This document shows, piece after piece, positions 42,073 through 50,391 of a stretch of 64,000 bases of DNA (position 1 is the stretch's first letter; each line of letters begins with the position of its first letter). The notes under the pieces are model-generated. The model made no database searches, was not told the DNA's origin, and saw nothing but the letters and a program-made list of their open reading frames with translations. Position numbers and translations under genes: made by a program. The DNA is from Luteococcus japonicus (lineage in GTDB: Bacteria; Actinomycetota; Actinomycetes; Propionibacteriales; Propionibacteriaceae), in contig NZ_RKHG01000001.1 of assembly GCF_003752415.1 (NCBI RefSeq), forward strand, positions 1,550,001 to 1,614,000, in the 5' to 3' direction.

Positions 42073-42100
42073 GGGTGCAGCGGGTGCGGACACACCTCAT

Positions 42101-42124
42101 GACGGCCGAGCTTGTCGAGGCCTC
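42101..42124. repeat. CTCGACAAGCTCGG palindromic repeat (inverted)
   Basis: GGCCGAGCTTGTCGAGGCC lies between the convergent helicase and ATPase genes and reaches the ATPase stop codon. Confidence 0.75.
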
Positions 42125-43289
42125 AGCGGCTGCCCCAGTCCCACACCGGACGGTCGAGGACGCCCCGACCAGCGACCAGCGTCTCCCCCGTGTCCTTGAT
42201 GAGTTCGTGGTGCTCCAGCTCCTCGCCGAGCAGTGAACGCAGGCCCTCGACCAAGGCCGTGGAGTGCGAGACGACCACCACCTGGGTGCGTTTGCTGGCC
42301 CCTGCCACCAACCGGGCCAGCGCGGGGATCATCTGAGGATGCAGGCTGGTCTCCGGTTCGTTGAGCACCAGGAGACGCGGCGGCCGAGGGCTGAGCAGGG
42401 CGGCGGCCAGCAGCAGGAAACGCAGGGTCCCGTCGGACAGCTCCTCCCCCTTCAGCGGCCGCAGCAGGCCGTGTTGCCGGAAGCGCAACTCCAGCCGGGT
42501 CCCGACATCGGAGACCACCACCTGTCCACGTGGGAAGGCCTCGGCGACGGCGGAATCCAGGACCTCGCCGAAGGCGGACTCCAGGATGGTCTGCAGGGCC
42601 GCTGCCAGGTCCGAGCCGTCGGCCGCCAGCACCGGGGTCCAGGTGTTGACGTGCAGGCCACGGGCGGGGCTGGCGGGATCGGTACGGAAGGAGTCGTAGA
42701 AGCGCCAGTTGCGTACTTCCTGGCGCACCGCCACCAGTTCCGGGTACATGGTGGGTTCGGCGAGTTCACTGAGCATGGACATCTGGTTCGGCAGGTCCTC
42801 CAGCACCAGCTCCCAGCGGTCCTGACGTGCTTCCACCCGGGAGTTCTTGCGACGTACCAAGGTGCTGGCCGGGCGCATCACCGGCCCCGCGAAGATGACC
42901 TCCCGCTTGATCTCCGGGTCGTGCACGAACATCGTGTCGCGGGGAATGGGCAGGCCGATGTCCGCCAGATAGCCCAGGTCATCGGCCACGAAGCCCAGGC
43001 CCAGGCTGATGGGGTTGACCCTCTTGCCCTTGCCCTGCACGGGCATCTCCCCGGACCGCATGGCGGCGCTAATGTTCTCCGGCCCTGCCCACAGCACGCT
43101 GCCGAACCCGCCCTGGCGCGCCAGGGACGAGACGAGCGCCCCATTGGCCGCATCGCCGATCAACCCCAACGCCTTGTACAGGCTGGACTTGCCGACACCA
43201 TTGGCCCCCGTGACCAGGGTCACCCTGCCCATCGGGAGCACCAGGCCATGCAGGCTGCGAAAGCCGCGGACCGCCACCGTCTGGATCAT
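42123..43289 (-). CDS. AAA/ABC-type ATPase (AAA_21, RecF/OLD-like)
   Basis: A 388-residue cytoplasmic ATPase with an ABC-like head. Walker A is LVTGANGVGKSSLYKAL, the signature ELSDGTLRFLLLAAALL, Walker B with catalytic Glu LLVLNEPETSLHPQM and the switch His VVVVSHSTALVEGL. It lacks the TOPRIM nuclease domain of OLD enzymes. Such solitary ATPases are found in repair and in defence systems; no partner nuclease is adjacent. TAGCGT lies 7 nt before the ATG at 43289 (leaderless). Confidence 0.85.
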   Translation of the reverse strand: MIQTVAVRGFRSLHGLVLPMGRVTLVTGANGVGKSSLYKALGLIGDAANGALVSSLARQGGFGSVLWAGPENISAAMRSGEMPVQGKGKRVNPISLGLGFVADDLGYLADIGLPIPRDTMFVHDPEIKREVIFAGPVMRPASTLVRRKNSRVEARQDRWELVLEDLPNQMSMLSELAEPTMYPELVAVRQEVRNWRFYDSFRTDPASPARGLHVNTWTPVLAADGSDLAAALQTILESAFGEVLDSAVAEAFPRGQVVVSDVGTRLELRFRQHGLLRPLKGEELSDGTLRFLLLAAALLSPRPPRLLVLNEPETSLHPQMIPALARLVAGASKRTQVVVVSHSTALVEGLRSLLGEELEHHELIKDTGETLVAGRGVLDRPVWDWGSR

Positions 43290-43338
43290 GCAGCTGACGC
43301 TATGCGATGCCTCTGACAATTCTTGGTGGGCCGGGTCC

Positions 43339-44151
43339 TCAGCCGCGACGGACCAGACGCCGCAGGAAGCCGATCCGGGTCTCTTCGACGGACCCAGGGG
43401 TCGTGGTCTGCGGCTCGGAGTTCGTGGTCTGCACCTCAGGAGCCGCGGGCTGCGACGCGGAGACTGTCCCACCCTCGCCGGCCGAGCCTGTCGAGGCCTC
43501 GGGCTCCAGGGACCGGCGTGCGGGTCTCCCCTCGTCGGCGGGGTCTGCCGCAGCCTCGGCGTCCTGCGTCCGTCGGCCGGGTGGCTCCTCGTCGGGCAGT
43601 GCGGAGCCCTTCTTCACCGCCGACGCCTCGATCTCCAGGGTCACCTCGTCACCGATCAGCCAGCCGCCCGTCTCGAGCGCCGCATTCCAGGTGAGTCCGA
43701 AGCCGGCGCGGCTGATCGCGAGCTCTGACTGGAAACCGATCCGCTCATTGCCGAAGGGGTCGGTGGACGAGCCACCCCAGGCGAAGACCATGTCCACCCG
43801 ACGGGTGACGTCCTTGATCGTCAGGTCTCCCCCGACCCGCACGTGGTCATCGTCGAGGATCTCGAAGTCCGTCCCCACAAAGGTCAGCGCAGGGTAGGTT
43901 GCGACGTCCAGGAAGTCCGCGGAGCGCAGGTGCGCATCGCGGTCTGTGACGAGGGTGTTGATGCTCGACGCGGAGATGCTGACCATCAGGGCCGAGTGCT
44001 GCACATTCCCGCCGTCGATCAGTGCATGGCCGTGGAATTGGTCAAAGGTGCCACGGATCCGGCTCAGGCCCGCGTGCCGGACCCGAAAGCCCAAGGCGCT
44101 GTGTGCCGGGTCCAGGTGGTACAGCCCGTGGATGTCCCGAATTCCTTGCAT
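43339..44151 (-). CDS. YceI-like protein with disordered C-terminal tail
   Basis: A 270-residue protein. Residues 1-185 are a YceI lipocalin-like barrel: YHLDPAHSALGFRVRHAG, SINTLVTDRDAHLRSADFLD, GDLTIKDVTRRVDMVF and FGLTWNAALETGGWLIGDEV. YceI proteins bind isoprenoids or similar lipids. There is no signal peptide in this start choice. The last 85 residues are low complexity and include a dispersed palindrome (EASTGSAGEGGTV). The ATG at 44151 is chosen because YceI homology begins there. Confidence 0.88.
   Translation of the reverse strand: MQGIRDIHGLYHLDPAHSALGFRVRHAGLSRIRGTFDQFHGHALIDGGNVQHSALMVSISASSINTLVTDRDAHLRSADFLDVATYPALTFVGTDFEILDDDHVRVGGDLTIKDVTRRVDMVFAWGGSSTDPFGNERIGFQSELAISRAGFGLTWNAALETGGWLIGDEVTLEIEASAVKKGSALPDEEPPGRRTQDAEAAADPADEGRPARRSLEPEASTGSAGEGGTVSASQPAAPEVQTTNSEPQTTTPGSVEETRIGFLRRLVRRG
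43477..43502. repeat. Dispersed palindromic repeat inside the YceI tail
   Basis: GGCCGAGCCTGTCGAGGCC, read in the minus-strand frame as EASTGSAGE. Confidence 0.75.
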
Positions 44152-44279
44152 CGTGGTGTTTCCCCCGAAACGTCTCGATCCAGCAGAACCGGTTGCGGCC
44201 CACCGTTGACCAGTCAATCACGCCGGGGGATTCGGCAGTCCGCCCTGTTCGCACCGCGGCCCTGATGCTCAGCCGCGCC

Positions 44280-44660
44280 TCAGGGCTGCTCACGGGGCAG
44301 GCTCCCGGCAATCGCCTCCTCCACCACCCATCGTTCGGCGCCTGCCACGGCTGGAGTCAACTGGCTGCGGACCGCGACGACCACCTGGAAGTCACGCCGG
44401 TCACCCTCGATGTGGCACCGGACCAGAGTGGCGTCATTGGCCCGGGCGACGGTGCTGGCTGCAGGGCATGCCTCCGCGCTGCGGACATGGGCCTGGGCCC
44501 CGGCCAGCGCCGCCAGGTCTGCGGCGGCCCGTGCCCGGTGCACCGAGCCGATCCAGCCGGCGATCCACACGCCCAGGAGCATGGCCGCGCACAACAACAG
44601 CGCCATCGCTCCCGTCAGCGCCGTGCCGCTGCCCCGCTCCCCCGGCCGGGACCTCCTCAT
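44280..44660 (-). CDS. TadG/Rv3654c-like Flp pilus locus protein
   Basis: A 126-residue protein with a short basic start (MRRSRPGERGSGTALTG), one membrane helix (AMALLLCAAMLLGVWIAGWIG) and the RARAAADLAALAGA motif found in TadE/TadG-like pseudopilins and Rv3654c. Two cysteines (EACPAA, VRCHIEG) lie in the extracellular part. It is the last gene of the tad cluster, and its ATG overlaps the preceding stop by 4 bp (ATGA). Its likely role is a minor pilus or secretion-system component. Confidence 0.8.
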   Translation of the reverse strand: MRRSRPGERGSGTALTGAMALLLCAAMLLGVWIAGWIGSVHRARAAADLAALAGAQAHVRSAEACPAASTVARANDATLVRCHIEGDRRDFQVVVAVRSQLTPAVAGAERWVVEEAIAGSLPREQP

Positions 44661-45028
44661 GGCGTCACACCCGGTTCCAGGTGGGCTGTTGCTTCGCCCC
44701 GCAGGTGCACAGGCCCGACGCGTCCCCAGGACGAGTCGACGTCGACCCGGACGGTGACCTCCCCACTGGCGCGCTGCACGATGGTCCTGGCACCCCGTGG
44801 GGCTCGCCCACGCGCCTCGACGGCCGCCGCGGTGTCACCCCGCGCCAGCTGCCTGGCAACCTGCGAGGCGGTGTCCGCGCAATGTGTCTGCAGCACCACC
44901 AGGCTCACCACCCAGCAGGCCAGGCCCATCAGGATGGCCGTGGTCAGGATGCCGATGGCCAGCTCCGCCGTGACCATGCCGCGCTGGCCCCTCGACGCTC
45001 TTCGGCCCCCTGGGCTGTTGTGGTCCAT
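44657..45028 (-). CDS. TadE-like minor pilin
   Basis: A 123-residue pseudopilin. A 17-residue leader ends at RG, followed by MVTAELAIGILTTAILMGLAC: a Gly before the cut and a Glu at +5, the prepilin peptidase signature. The rest is a small extracellular domain. It resembles Rv3655c. It follows the major pilin after a hairpin (45055-45087), which may lower its expression relative to the pilin. Confidence 0.82.
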   Translation of the reverse strand: MDHNSPGGRRASRGQRGMVTAELAIGILTTAILMGLACWVVSLVVLQTHCADTASQVARQLARGDTAAAVEARGRAPRGARTIVQRASGEVTVRVDVDSSWGRVGPVHLRGEATAHLEPGVTP

Positions 45029-45054
45029 CCTGACGTCCTCCCAGACGTGCCCAT

Positions 45055-45087
45055 GGTGGCGGGGCCGACTGCGGTGGCCCCACCACT
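45055..45087. terminator. Hairpin between the pilin and tadE genes
   Basis: GTGG-C-GGGGCC ... GGCCCC-A-CCAC forms a 10-bp stem with one mismatch, 20 bp downstream of the pilin stop. It could act as a partial terminator or stabilise pilin mRNA. Confidence 0.55.
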
Positions 45088-45106
45088 CCTTGGGCTGTGC
45101 TCGTGG

Positions 45107-45403
45107 TCAGATCTGGGCGCCGATCTGGCCGATCAGCTTGGTGACCTGATGGAGCATCTCCTTCTTGAAGGTGCCGTCCGCGAAGACATTGACCAGGACC
45201 ATTGCCAGCGCGATGGCGGCCAGAATGCCGACCGCATACTCGGCAGTGACCATGCCCCGTTCGCAGGCACGACGCACGGAACTCTTGGGACGCTCCCGGA
45301 AGGCAACCTCCGGCTCTGCCCAGGTGGTCGTCGCGGCCCCCGTGCTGTAGTCGTCCCGGGCACAGGTGGAGTTGATGGCGAGGGTGGTGAGGGTGGCGGA
45401 CAT
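45107..45403 (-). CDS. Flp-type pilin (DUF4244)
   Basis: A 98-residue prepilin and probably the main Flp subunit. The processing site is ACERG|MVTAEYAVGILAAIALAMVLV, with Gly at -1 and Glu at +5; the mature protein would be about 48 residues. The leader before the cut is 50 residues, long for this class. The ATG at 45403 has GAAAGGA 8 nt upstream; the frame continues to 45556 without a better start. It corresponds to Rv3656c. No prepilin peptidase gene is in the window. Confidence 0.85.
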   Translation of the reverse strand: MSATLTTLAINSTCARDDYSTGAATTTWAEPEVAFRERPKSSVRRACERGMVTAEYAVGILAAIALAMVLVNVFADGTFKKEMLHQVTKLIGQIGAQI

Positions 45404-45496
45404 GTCCGATTCCTTTCGTCGGGGTTCCCGGCGCTCACCGGGCCCACCTGACAGTCTCGAAATCGAGGCTCCGGAAAATTCACGTCCCGCACCACC

Positions 45497-45533
45497 TGTG
45501 GACAAGTCTTCGCCGCACTGCATCTGTGGATGA
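45497..45533. promoter_or_regulatory. Paired TGTGGA motifs upstream of the pilin gene
   Basis: TGTGGACAA (45497-45505, reverse complement TTGTCCACA) and TGTGGATGA (45525-45533) are 28 bp apart, about 95-130 bp upstream of the pilin ATG. They match the high-G+C DnaA-box consensus and recur upstream of ssd/tadZ. Confidence 0.4.
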
Positions 45534-45633
45534 CGAGCATCACCGCTTGTCAGCAAGGTATACAGCCAACCCGCACCGCGGGGCGCAACGGTCCACGTGG
45601 CACAGGTGTTGTCCAGATCTGCGGCGCAGGGGC

Positions 45634-46479
45634 CTACTGCGGCGCCGACAGCACCTCGGCTAGGGATGTGGCGGGGCGGCCGAGGATCGTGGGCACGTCC
45701 TCACTGATGCGCTCCATGGTGCCTTGCGCAATGGCTGTGTAGGTGCTGATCCAGGCCTCCAGCTGCCATTCCTCGGGCTCGAACTGGGCGCGCGAGGCGC
45801 GCGCTTCCTCGAGGGTCTCATCGACGTAGCGGACGGGCCGCCTCCACGCGTGGGAGATGGCCTCGGCCACCTCGGCCATGGTGAGGGCCTGGGGTCCGGT
45901 CAGTTCATAGGTGCGGCCTGCGTGGGCGCCGGGCTCTGCGAGCACAGCGGCGGCGACGGCCGCCACATCGGCCCGTGCCACCATGGCGGCACGTCCTTCG
46001 CCGGCGGGGCCGCGAATCGCGTCGTCCTCGCCGACCAGGTCTGGGGCGAAGTCCTGGTAGAGGCTGTCGCGCAGCAGGGTGAAGCCCATCCCGCTGTCCT
46101 TGATGGCAGCCTCGGTGGCGCCGTGGTCGCGGGCGAGGGTGAAGGTGCTGTTGTCGCTGGCACCCACGAAACTCGTGTAGACGATGTGCCCCACTCCCGC
46201 GTTGGCGGCGGCCCGCACGAAGGAGACCTGTTGTTCCGCCCGCTGGGGACTCTCGTGGCCAGAGACCATGAACAGGGTCTCGACGCCCGAGAGCACCTGC
46301 CCGGAATTCGCCGGGTGCGCGTAGTCATTGCCCATCGGGAAGATGCCGTCATCGGCACGGATGCGCTGCGGGTCCCGGGTCAGCAGGCGCAACGGGATGC
46401 CCCGGTTACGCAGCTGCTTGACCACCTGCTGACCGAGCTTTCCGGTGGGTCCGGTCACGGCCGTCGTAGGGAGTCTCAT
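45634..46479 (-). CDS. NmrA/SDR-type NAD(P)H-dependent reductase (QOR2-like)
   Basis: A 281-residue atypical short-chain dehydrogenase. The cofactor loop is VTGPTGKLGQQVVKQL, with RLLTRDPQR and VETLFMVSG. IVYTSFVGASDNSTF is followed by a substrate region close to the YtfG/QOR2 family (TLLRDSLYQDF, TYELTGPQALTMAEVAEAIS). It probably reduces quinones or acts as a redox sensor. It sits between tadC and the pilin gene, where mycobacteria have no such gene. TACCGT 6 nt before the ATG at 46479 gives it its own leaderless promoter. Confidence 0.87.
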   Translation of the reverse strand: MRLPTTAVTGPTGKLGQQVVKQLRNRGIPLRLLTRDPQRIRADDGIFPMGNDYAHPANSGQVLSGVETLFMVSGHESPQRAEQQVSFVRAAANAGVGHIVYTSFVGASDNSTFTLARDHGATEAAIKDSGMGFTLLRDSLYQDFAPDLVGEDDAIRGPAGEGRAAMVARADVAAVAAAVLAEPGAHAGRTYELTGPQALTMAEVAEAISHAWRRPVRYVDETLEEARASRAQFEPEEWQLEAWISTYTAIAQGTMERISEDVPTILGRPATSLAEVLSAPQ

Positions 46480-46520
46480 GTCATGACGGTACGTCGCGTG
46501 TCGCCATCCCGCGAAACCGT

Positions 46521-47258
46521 TCAGCGCACGGCCAAAGTCTTCACCAGACCGGCGACGACGGGTACGACGCCGGTCAGCAGGAAGGCCGGCAGGAAACAGG
46601 CCATCAGGGGCAGCACCGAACGCACCCCAACCGCGCGAGCCCGCCCCAGCTGGGCATCGCGCACCGCAACCCGCAGGTCCTGGGCATGTTGGCGCAGCAC
46701 CCGCGCCGCGGCACTGCCTGTCTCGCTGCTGCGAGCCAGGTCCCGGGCGACCGGCCCCCACGCGGGGTCGTCGAGCAGCCCGCGCCAGGCCTCGGCATCG
46801 GACAATCCGACGCCCACCTGCGCGGAGACCCGGCGCAGGGTGGCGGCAGTGCTCTCGGGTGCCACGGCCCCCACGTCGATGACGGCCGCGCGCAAGGGTG
46901 CCCCTGCGTCGAGGCTGGCCGCCAGCAGGTCCAGCGTCTCCGGCAGCGCGGCCAGTACCGCGGCTCGTTCGCGGCTCCGGGCTGCGGGGACCAACCACCC
47001 CAGGCCCACCGCTGCCGCGAGCCCCGTCGGCGGTGCCAACGCCCACCCGATGGGCCCCGGAAGCCCGAGGACCAGGCAACAGGACACCAGCAGCCCGGCC
47101 AGCACCCGTCCGCGCGCTGGGAGGGCTCCGGGCCGTCCGGTCACCCAACCGGGCACGGAGACTGTGGTGCGTCGGCCGCCGAGACGCTGCCGGGAGTCGT
47201 CGCCGAGGAGCCACACCGTCAGCCCCACCAGCAGCGCGGGCCACCAGATGGTGCCCAT
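46521..47258 (-). CDS. tadC: TadC-like type II secretion F family membrane protein
   Basis: A 245-residue inner-membrane platform protein. N-terminal helices (WWPALLVGLTVWLLG and GRVLAGLLVSCCLVLGLPG) lead to a cytoplasmic T2SSF domain (VLAALPETLDLLAASLDAGAPLRAAVI ... LARSSETGSAAARVLRQHA), then C-terminal helices VLPLMACFLPAFLLTGVVPVVAGL. It corresponds to Rv3657c. The ATG at 47258 starts 1 bp after the tadB stop, with GGAGG 8 nt upstream, so it is in the same operon. Confidence 0.88.
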   Translation of the reverse strand: MGTIWWPALLVGLTVWLLGDDSRQRLGGRRTTVSVPGWVTGRPGALPARGRVLAGLLVSCCLVLGLPGPIGWALAPPTGLAAAVGLGWLVPAARSRERAAVLAALPETLDLLAASLDAGAPLRAAVIDVGAVAPESTAATLRRVSAQVGVGLSDAEAWRGLLDDPAWGPVARDLARSSETGSAAARVLRQHAQDLRVAVRDAQLGRARAVGVRSVLPLMACFLPAFLLTGVVPVVAGLVKTLAVR

Positions 47259-47259
47259 G

Positions 47260-48051
47260 TCAGGGCCTCCTCGCCGCACGTGCCATCTGTTCGGTCCACA
47301 GCACACCCGCGCAGGCCAGCAGGACGCCGCAGACCAGACAGACGAGACCCGGCACCGTGTGGAGCAGGAATCCGACCGGATCTCCACCGGAGGCACGTCC
47401 CATCACGATCCCCACCAAGGGCAGGAAGGCAAGCAGCCGGGCGGTGGAACGTGGCCCGGACAGCTCCGCGTCGACGAGTTGCCGGGCAGCTCGTTCGCCC
47501 CGAACCTGGTCGCTCACCTGAAGGGTCAGGGCCGCGATCGGCGCACCCGTGCGTTCGCCCAGCTCCCATGCCCGGGCCAGGCTCACCAACCCTTCCCTTC
47601 CCGGCCCCGCCCCCGCCTCACGCAGGGCCCGCCCCACGTCGCCACCGATCAGCTGGGTTGCGGCGGCACGCTCCATGCAGTCGCTGTCGGCGGCGGCCTG
47701 CAGCAGTGCCCGGGAGGGCACGGCACCCAGCCGCAGCTGGCCGGCCACCACCTGGCAGGCATGGGCCACCTCGGCACCCGCACGCCGACGCCGACGCTCG
47801 GCCCGTGCTCGGGAGGTCAGGTGGCCGCCGGTGAACGCCACCGCGCAGCCCAGCACGGCCCACAGCAACCCACGCAGCCCGGTCAGCACCAGTGCGACAC
47901 CCAGCACACCCACCACCAGGACCGCCGCCATCGCAGATGGGGGAAGCCCTCGGCGAGCGCGCACCTGCCCCGGCATCCGCGCCGGTGACGGCACGGCAAG
48001 GGCCGCCGTGATTCCCGCCAGGAGCGCTGCCCACACGACGGGCGCGCTCAT
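47260..48051 (-). CDS. tadB: TadB-like type II secretion F family membrane protein
   Basis: A 263-residue protein with N-terminal helices (VVWAALLAGITAALAV, AMAAVLVVGVLGVALVL, LLWAVLGCAVAF). A T2SSF domain follows (VAHACQVVAGQLRLGAVPSRALLQAAADSD ... LVSLARAWELGERTGAPIAALT) and then C-terminal helices. It pairs with TadC to form the pilus assembly platform. The ATG overlaps the tadA stop (ATGA). It matches Rv3658c in position. Confidence 0.87.
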   Translation of the reverse strand: MSAPVVWAALLAGITAALAVPSPARMPGQVRARRGLPPSAMAAVLVVGVLGVALVLTGLRGLLWAVLGCAVAFTGGHLTSRARAERRRRRAGAEVAHACQVVAGQLRLGAVPSRALLQAAADSDCMERAAATQLIGGDVGRALREAGAGPGREGLVSLARAWELGERTGAPIAALTLQVSDQVRGERAARQLVDAELSGPRSTARLLAFLPLVGIVMGRASGGDPVGFLLHTVPGLVCLVCGVLLACAGVLWTEQMARAARRP

Positions 48052-49217
48052 GACAGCATCCCCATGAGTTCGTCCCAGGCGGGTCCGCGGCGGGGACGTG
48101 CCGAGGCGTCGAACCCGATGGCCTCCACCACCTCGATGGTGCGGTCTGGTTGGCGCCGCACCACGCCGATCTGGGCCACCCCGCGGCTCCCGGACGGCCA
48201 CCGACGTACGTGCACCACCACACGCAGCGCCGAGGCCACCTGGGCGTGGCAGGCGTCACGACCCATGCCGCCGAGTGCCGCGAGGGCCTCGAGACGGGCG
48301 GGAACGTCGGTGGCGGAATTCGCATGCACGGTGCCGCAACCGCCCTCATGGCCGGTGTTCAGGGCGGTGAGCAGGTCGCACAGCTCTGCCCCTCGCACCT
48401 CTCCCAGCACCAGCCGGTCCGGACGCATCCGCAAGGCCTGTCTGACCAGGTGTGTGAGGCTGACGGCCCCGATGCCCTCCGCATTGGGCTGGCGGGCCTC
48501 CAGCCGCACGCAGTGCGGATGGTCGGGTGCCAGCTCCCGCGAATCCTCCACGATGAGCAACCTCTCGCGCTCCGGAACCAGGGACAGCAGGGAGGCCAGC
48601 AGCGTGGTCTTTCCGGAGCCGGTGCCACCGCTCACCAGGAAGGCGGTGCGGCTGGCCACCAGCGAGGCCAACAGGTCCGCGCACTCCCGGCTGAGGGACC
48701 CGGTGGAGACCCAGCGCTCCAGGGGGAATGCCTGGTGGGAGGGCACGCGCAGGGACAGGCAGGTTCCTGGGTCAGCGATCCCGCCCAGCACCGCATGCAC
48801 GCGCGTCCCGTCCGCCAGCCGGGCGTCCACGCAGGGGCTGGCCTCGTCCAGCCGACGCCCGACGGAGGCGGCCAACCGCACGGCCAGCCGTCGCACCTGG
48901 TCGTCGTCCCCGAACCGCAACTCGCTGCGTTCCAGCCCCTGTCCACGGTCCACGAAGACCTGGCCCGGACCGTTGACCAGCACGTCGGTGACCCCGTCCA
49001 GATGCAGCAGCGGTTCCAGCGGCCCCGCGCCGATGCTGGTGCGACGAAGCTCCTCCAGGGTGCGCAGCACCATGGCATCGGAGACCACCAGGCCCAGGCC
49101 GCGCAGCGCCTGCGCCACGTCCGCGGGCTGGTACCCCCGCCCCAGCCCCGCCAGGCGCATCCGGACCAACTCCAGGTTCTCGGCGTCCGGCATCATCTGG
49201 TTCCCCTCGGTGCGCAT
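48048..49217 (-). CDS. tadA: TadA/CpaF-type pilus assembly ATPase
   Basis: A 389-residue secretion ATPase that powers Flp pilus assembly. VTDVLVNGPGQVFVDRG is typical of the CpaF N-domain. Walker A is LVSGGTGSGKTTLLASLL, the Asp box ERLLIVEDSRELAPDHPH, Walker B RPDRLVLGEVRGAELCDLL and the His box HEGGCGTVHANSATDVPARLE. All key residues are present. The ATG overlaps the ssd stop (TGATG). It corresponds to Rv3659c. Confidence 0.93.
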   Translation of the reverse strand: MRTEGNQMMPDAENLELVRMRLAGLGRGYQPADVAQALRGLGLVVSDAMVLRTLEELRRTSIGAGPLEPLLHLDGVTDVLVNGPGQVFVDRGQGLERSELRFGDDDQVRRLAVRLAASVGRRLDEASPCVDARLADGTRVHAVLGGIADPGTCLSLRVPSHQAFPLERWVSTGSLSRECADLLASLVASRTAFLVSGGTGSGKTTLLASLLSLVPERERLLIVEDSRELAPDHPHCVRLEARQPNAEGIGAVSLTHLVRQALRMRPDRLVLGEVRGAELCDLLTALNTGHEGGCGTVHANSATDVPARLEALAALGGMGRDACHAQVASALRVVVHVRRWPSGSRGVAQIGVVRRQPDRTIEVVEAIGFDASARPRRGPAWDELMGMLS

Positions 49218-50341
49218 CAGGCCACCAGCCCGTCGACGAGTGCCTCCACCTGCCGCGGATAGCCATGCCTGCCCCGGCCTCGCCCCACGGGCGCCGCCTG
49301 CTCGGCCGCCCTGGTGACGCGCCGGTCATCGCCGAAACTGCCCAGCAGGGGGATGCCGAGGGTCTCGGCCACCAGGTCCGGGGCAATCCGCCGGGCGGCA
49401 CCGGTACGCACCACCAGTTCGACGTCGTGCAGTCCCAGTGCCCATGCCCGGCTCTGTGCAGCCACCACCCCGCGCACGTCGGCGCCGCAGACCAGCACCT
49501 GCCGCTGCCCGGGCCACGCCTCCACCGTCTCGCTGCCCTGACCGGCATCCAGCACCACCAGGTCATGGGTGCGGCTCAGGCTCGCCAGTACGGCACGCAC
49601 CGCCTCTGCCCCGGGCAGGCCGTGTTTTCCGCCCCCGCCGCCGGCAAGGGTCTCCGGTCTGCCATGGGCGACGACATCCACGCCGGAGACATTGGGCAGG
49701 CGCCCCACCAGGGAATCGATGTGGCCCGCGGCCTGGCGCAGGTCATGCCAACGCCAGCCCGGTGCGGTCTCGGCCCCGAGCACCAGGTCCAGGCCACCGC
49801 CCGTCGGGTCCAGCTCCACCACGGCAGCGACCAGCCCGCGGTCTGCGGCGCGTTGCCCCAGGGCACAACACAGCGTGCTCACGCCCAGCCCTCCGGACCC
49901 GCCGACGACGCGCACCACGTGGGCCTCGCCGGCGCCGACATGCCCCTGGTCCAGGATGGAGGTGAGCAGGACGGTCTGGTCCGGCAGGACGAGCACGGAG
50001 GCCTGCAGCATCGCTGACCAGTCCGCCAGCTCTGCCAGGGAACTGCCCACCAGATGCACGCCCGGACGCGCTTCCAACGCGATGCCACAGACGAGCGGCG
50101 CCATCTCCGCGGAGACCAGGATGCACGGGGCACTGCGCCAGCCGGCGCGGATCTGGGCGGCCTCCCGGGCGAGCTCGGGGTGGACTCCCGCGGCGGCGGC
50201 CGCGGCGAGCACCTGTTCCACGACGCGCGCCTCGCGTGCCACCAGGAGCGGCGCGGAGCCGCCCTGTCGCAGCGCCCGGGCAGAAGCGCGACTGCCGGGC
50301 CGCAGGGGCGTTGCCAGACCTGACGGGTTCTCAGTGTTCAT
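49217..50341 (-). CDS. TadZ/Ssd-like MinD-family protein
   Basis: A 374-residue protein of the CpaE/TadZ and septum-site-determining (Rv3660c) type. The N-terminal receiver-like region is about 130 residues. The P-loop domain has a deviant Walker A, VVGGSGGLGVSTLCCALGQR, in which the canonical lysines are absent, then VVELDPTGGGLDLVLG and THDLVVLDAGQGSE. It probably positions the pilus machinery at a pole or septum, as in relatives. First gene of the tad operon. Paired TGTGGACA motifs lie 50-92 bp upstream. Confidence 0.85.
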   Translation of the reverse strand: MNTENPSGLATPLRPGSRASARALRQGGSAPLLVAREARVVEQVLAAAAAAGVHPELAREAAQIRAGWRSAPCILVSAEMAPLVCGIALEARPGVHLVGSSLAELADWSAMLQASVLVLPDQTVLLTSILDQGHVGAGEAHVVRVVGGSGGLGVSTLCCALGQRAADRGLVAAVVELDPTGGGLDLVLGAETAPGWRWHDLRQAAGHIDSLVGRLPNVSGVDVVAHGRPETLAGGGGGKHGLPGAEAVRAVLASLSRTHDLVVLDAGQGSETVEAWPGQRQVLVCGADVRGVVAAQSRAWALGLHDVELVVRTGAARRIAPDLVAETLGIPLLGSFGDDRRVTRAAEQAAPVGRGRGRHGYPRQVEALVDGLVA

Positions 50342-50391
50342 GTCTGCAGTGTGTGCGTCGGGGCACCGGAATCTGTCACCTCCGTGCAGGT

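Noticed and set aside
38053-42093. 4-kb minus-strand frame opposite the subtilase and helicase
   Set aside because: Antisense of two well-defined genes, with low-complexity residues and no domain.
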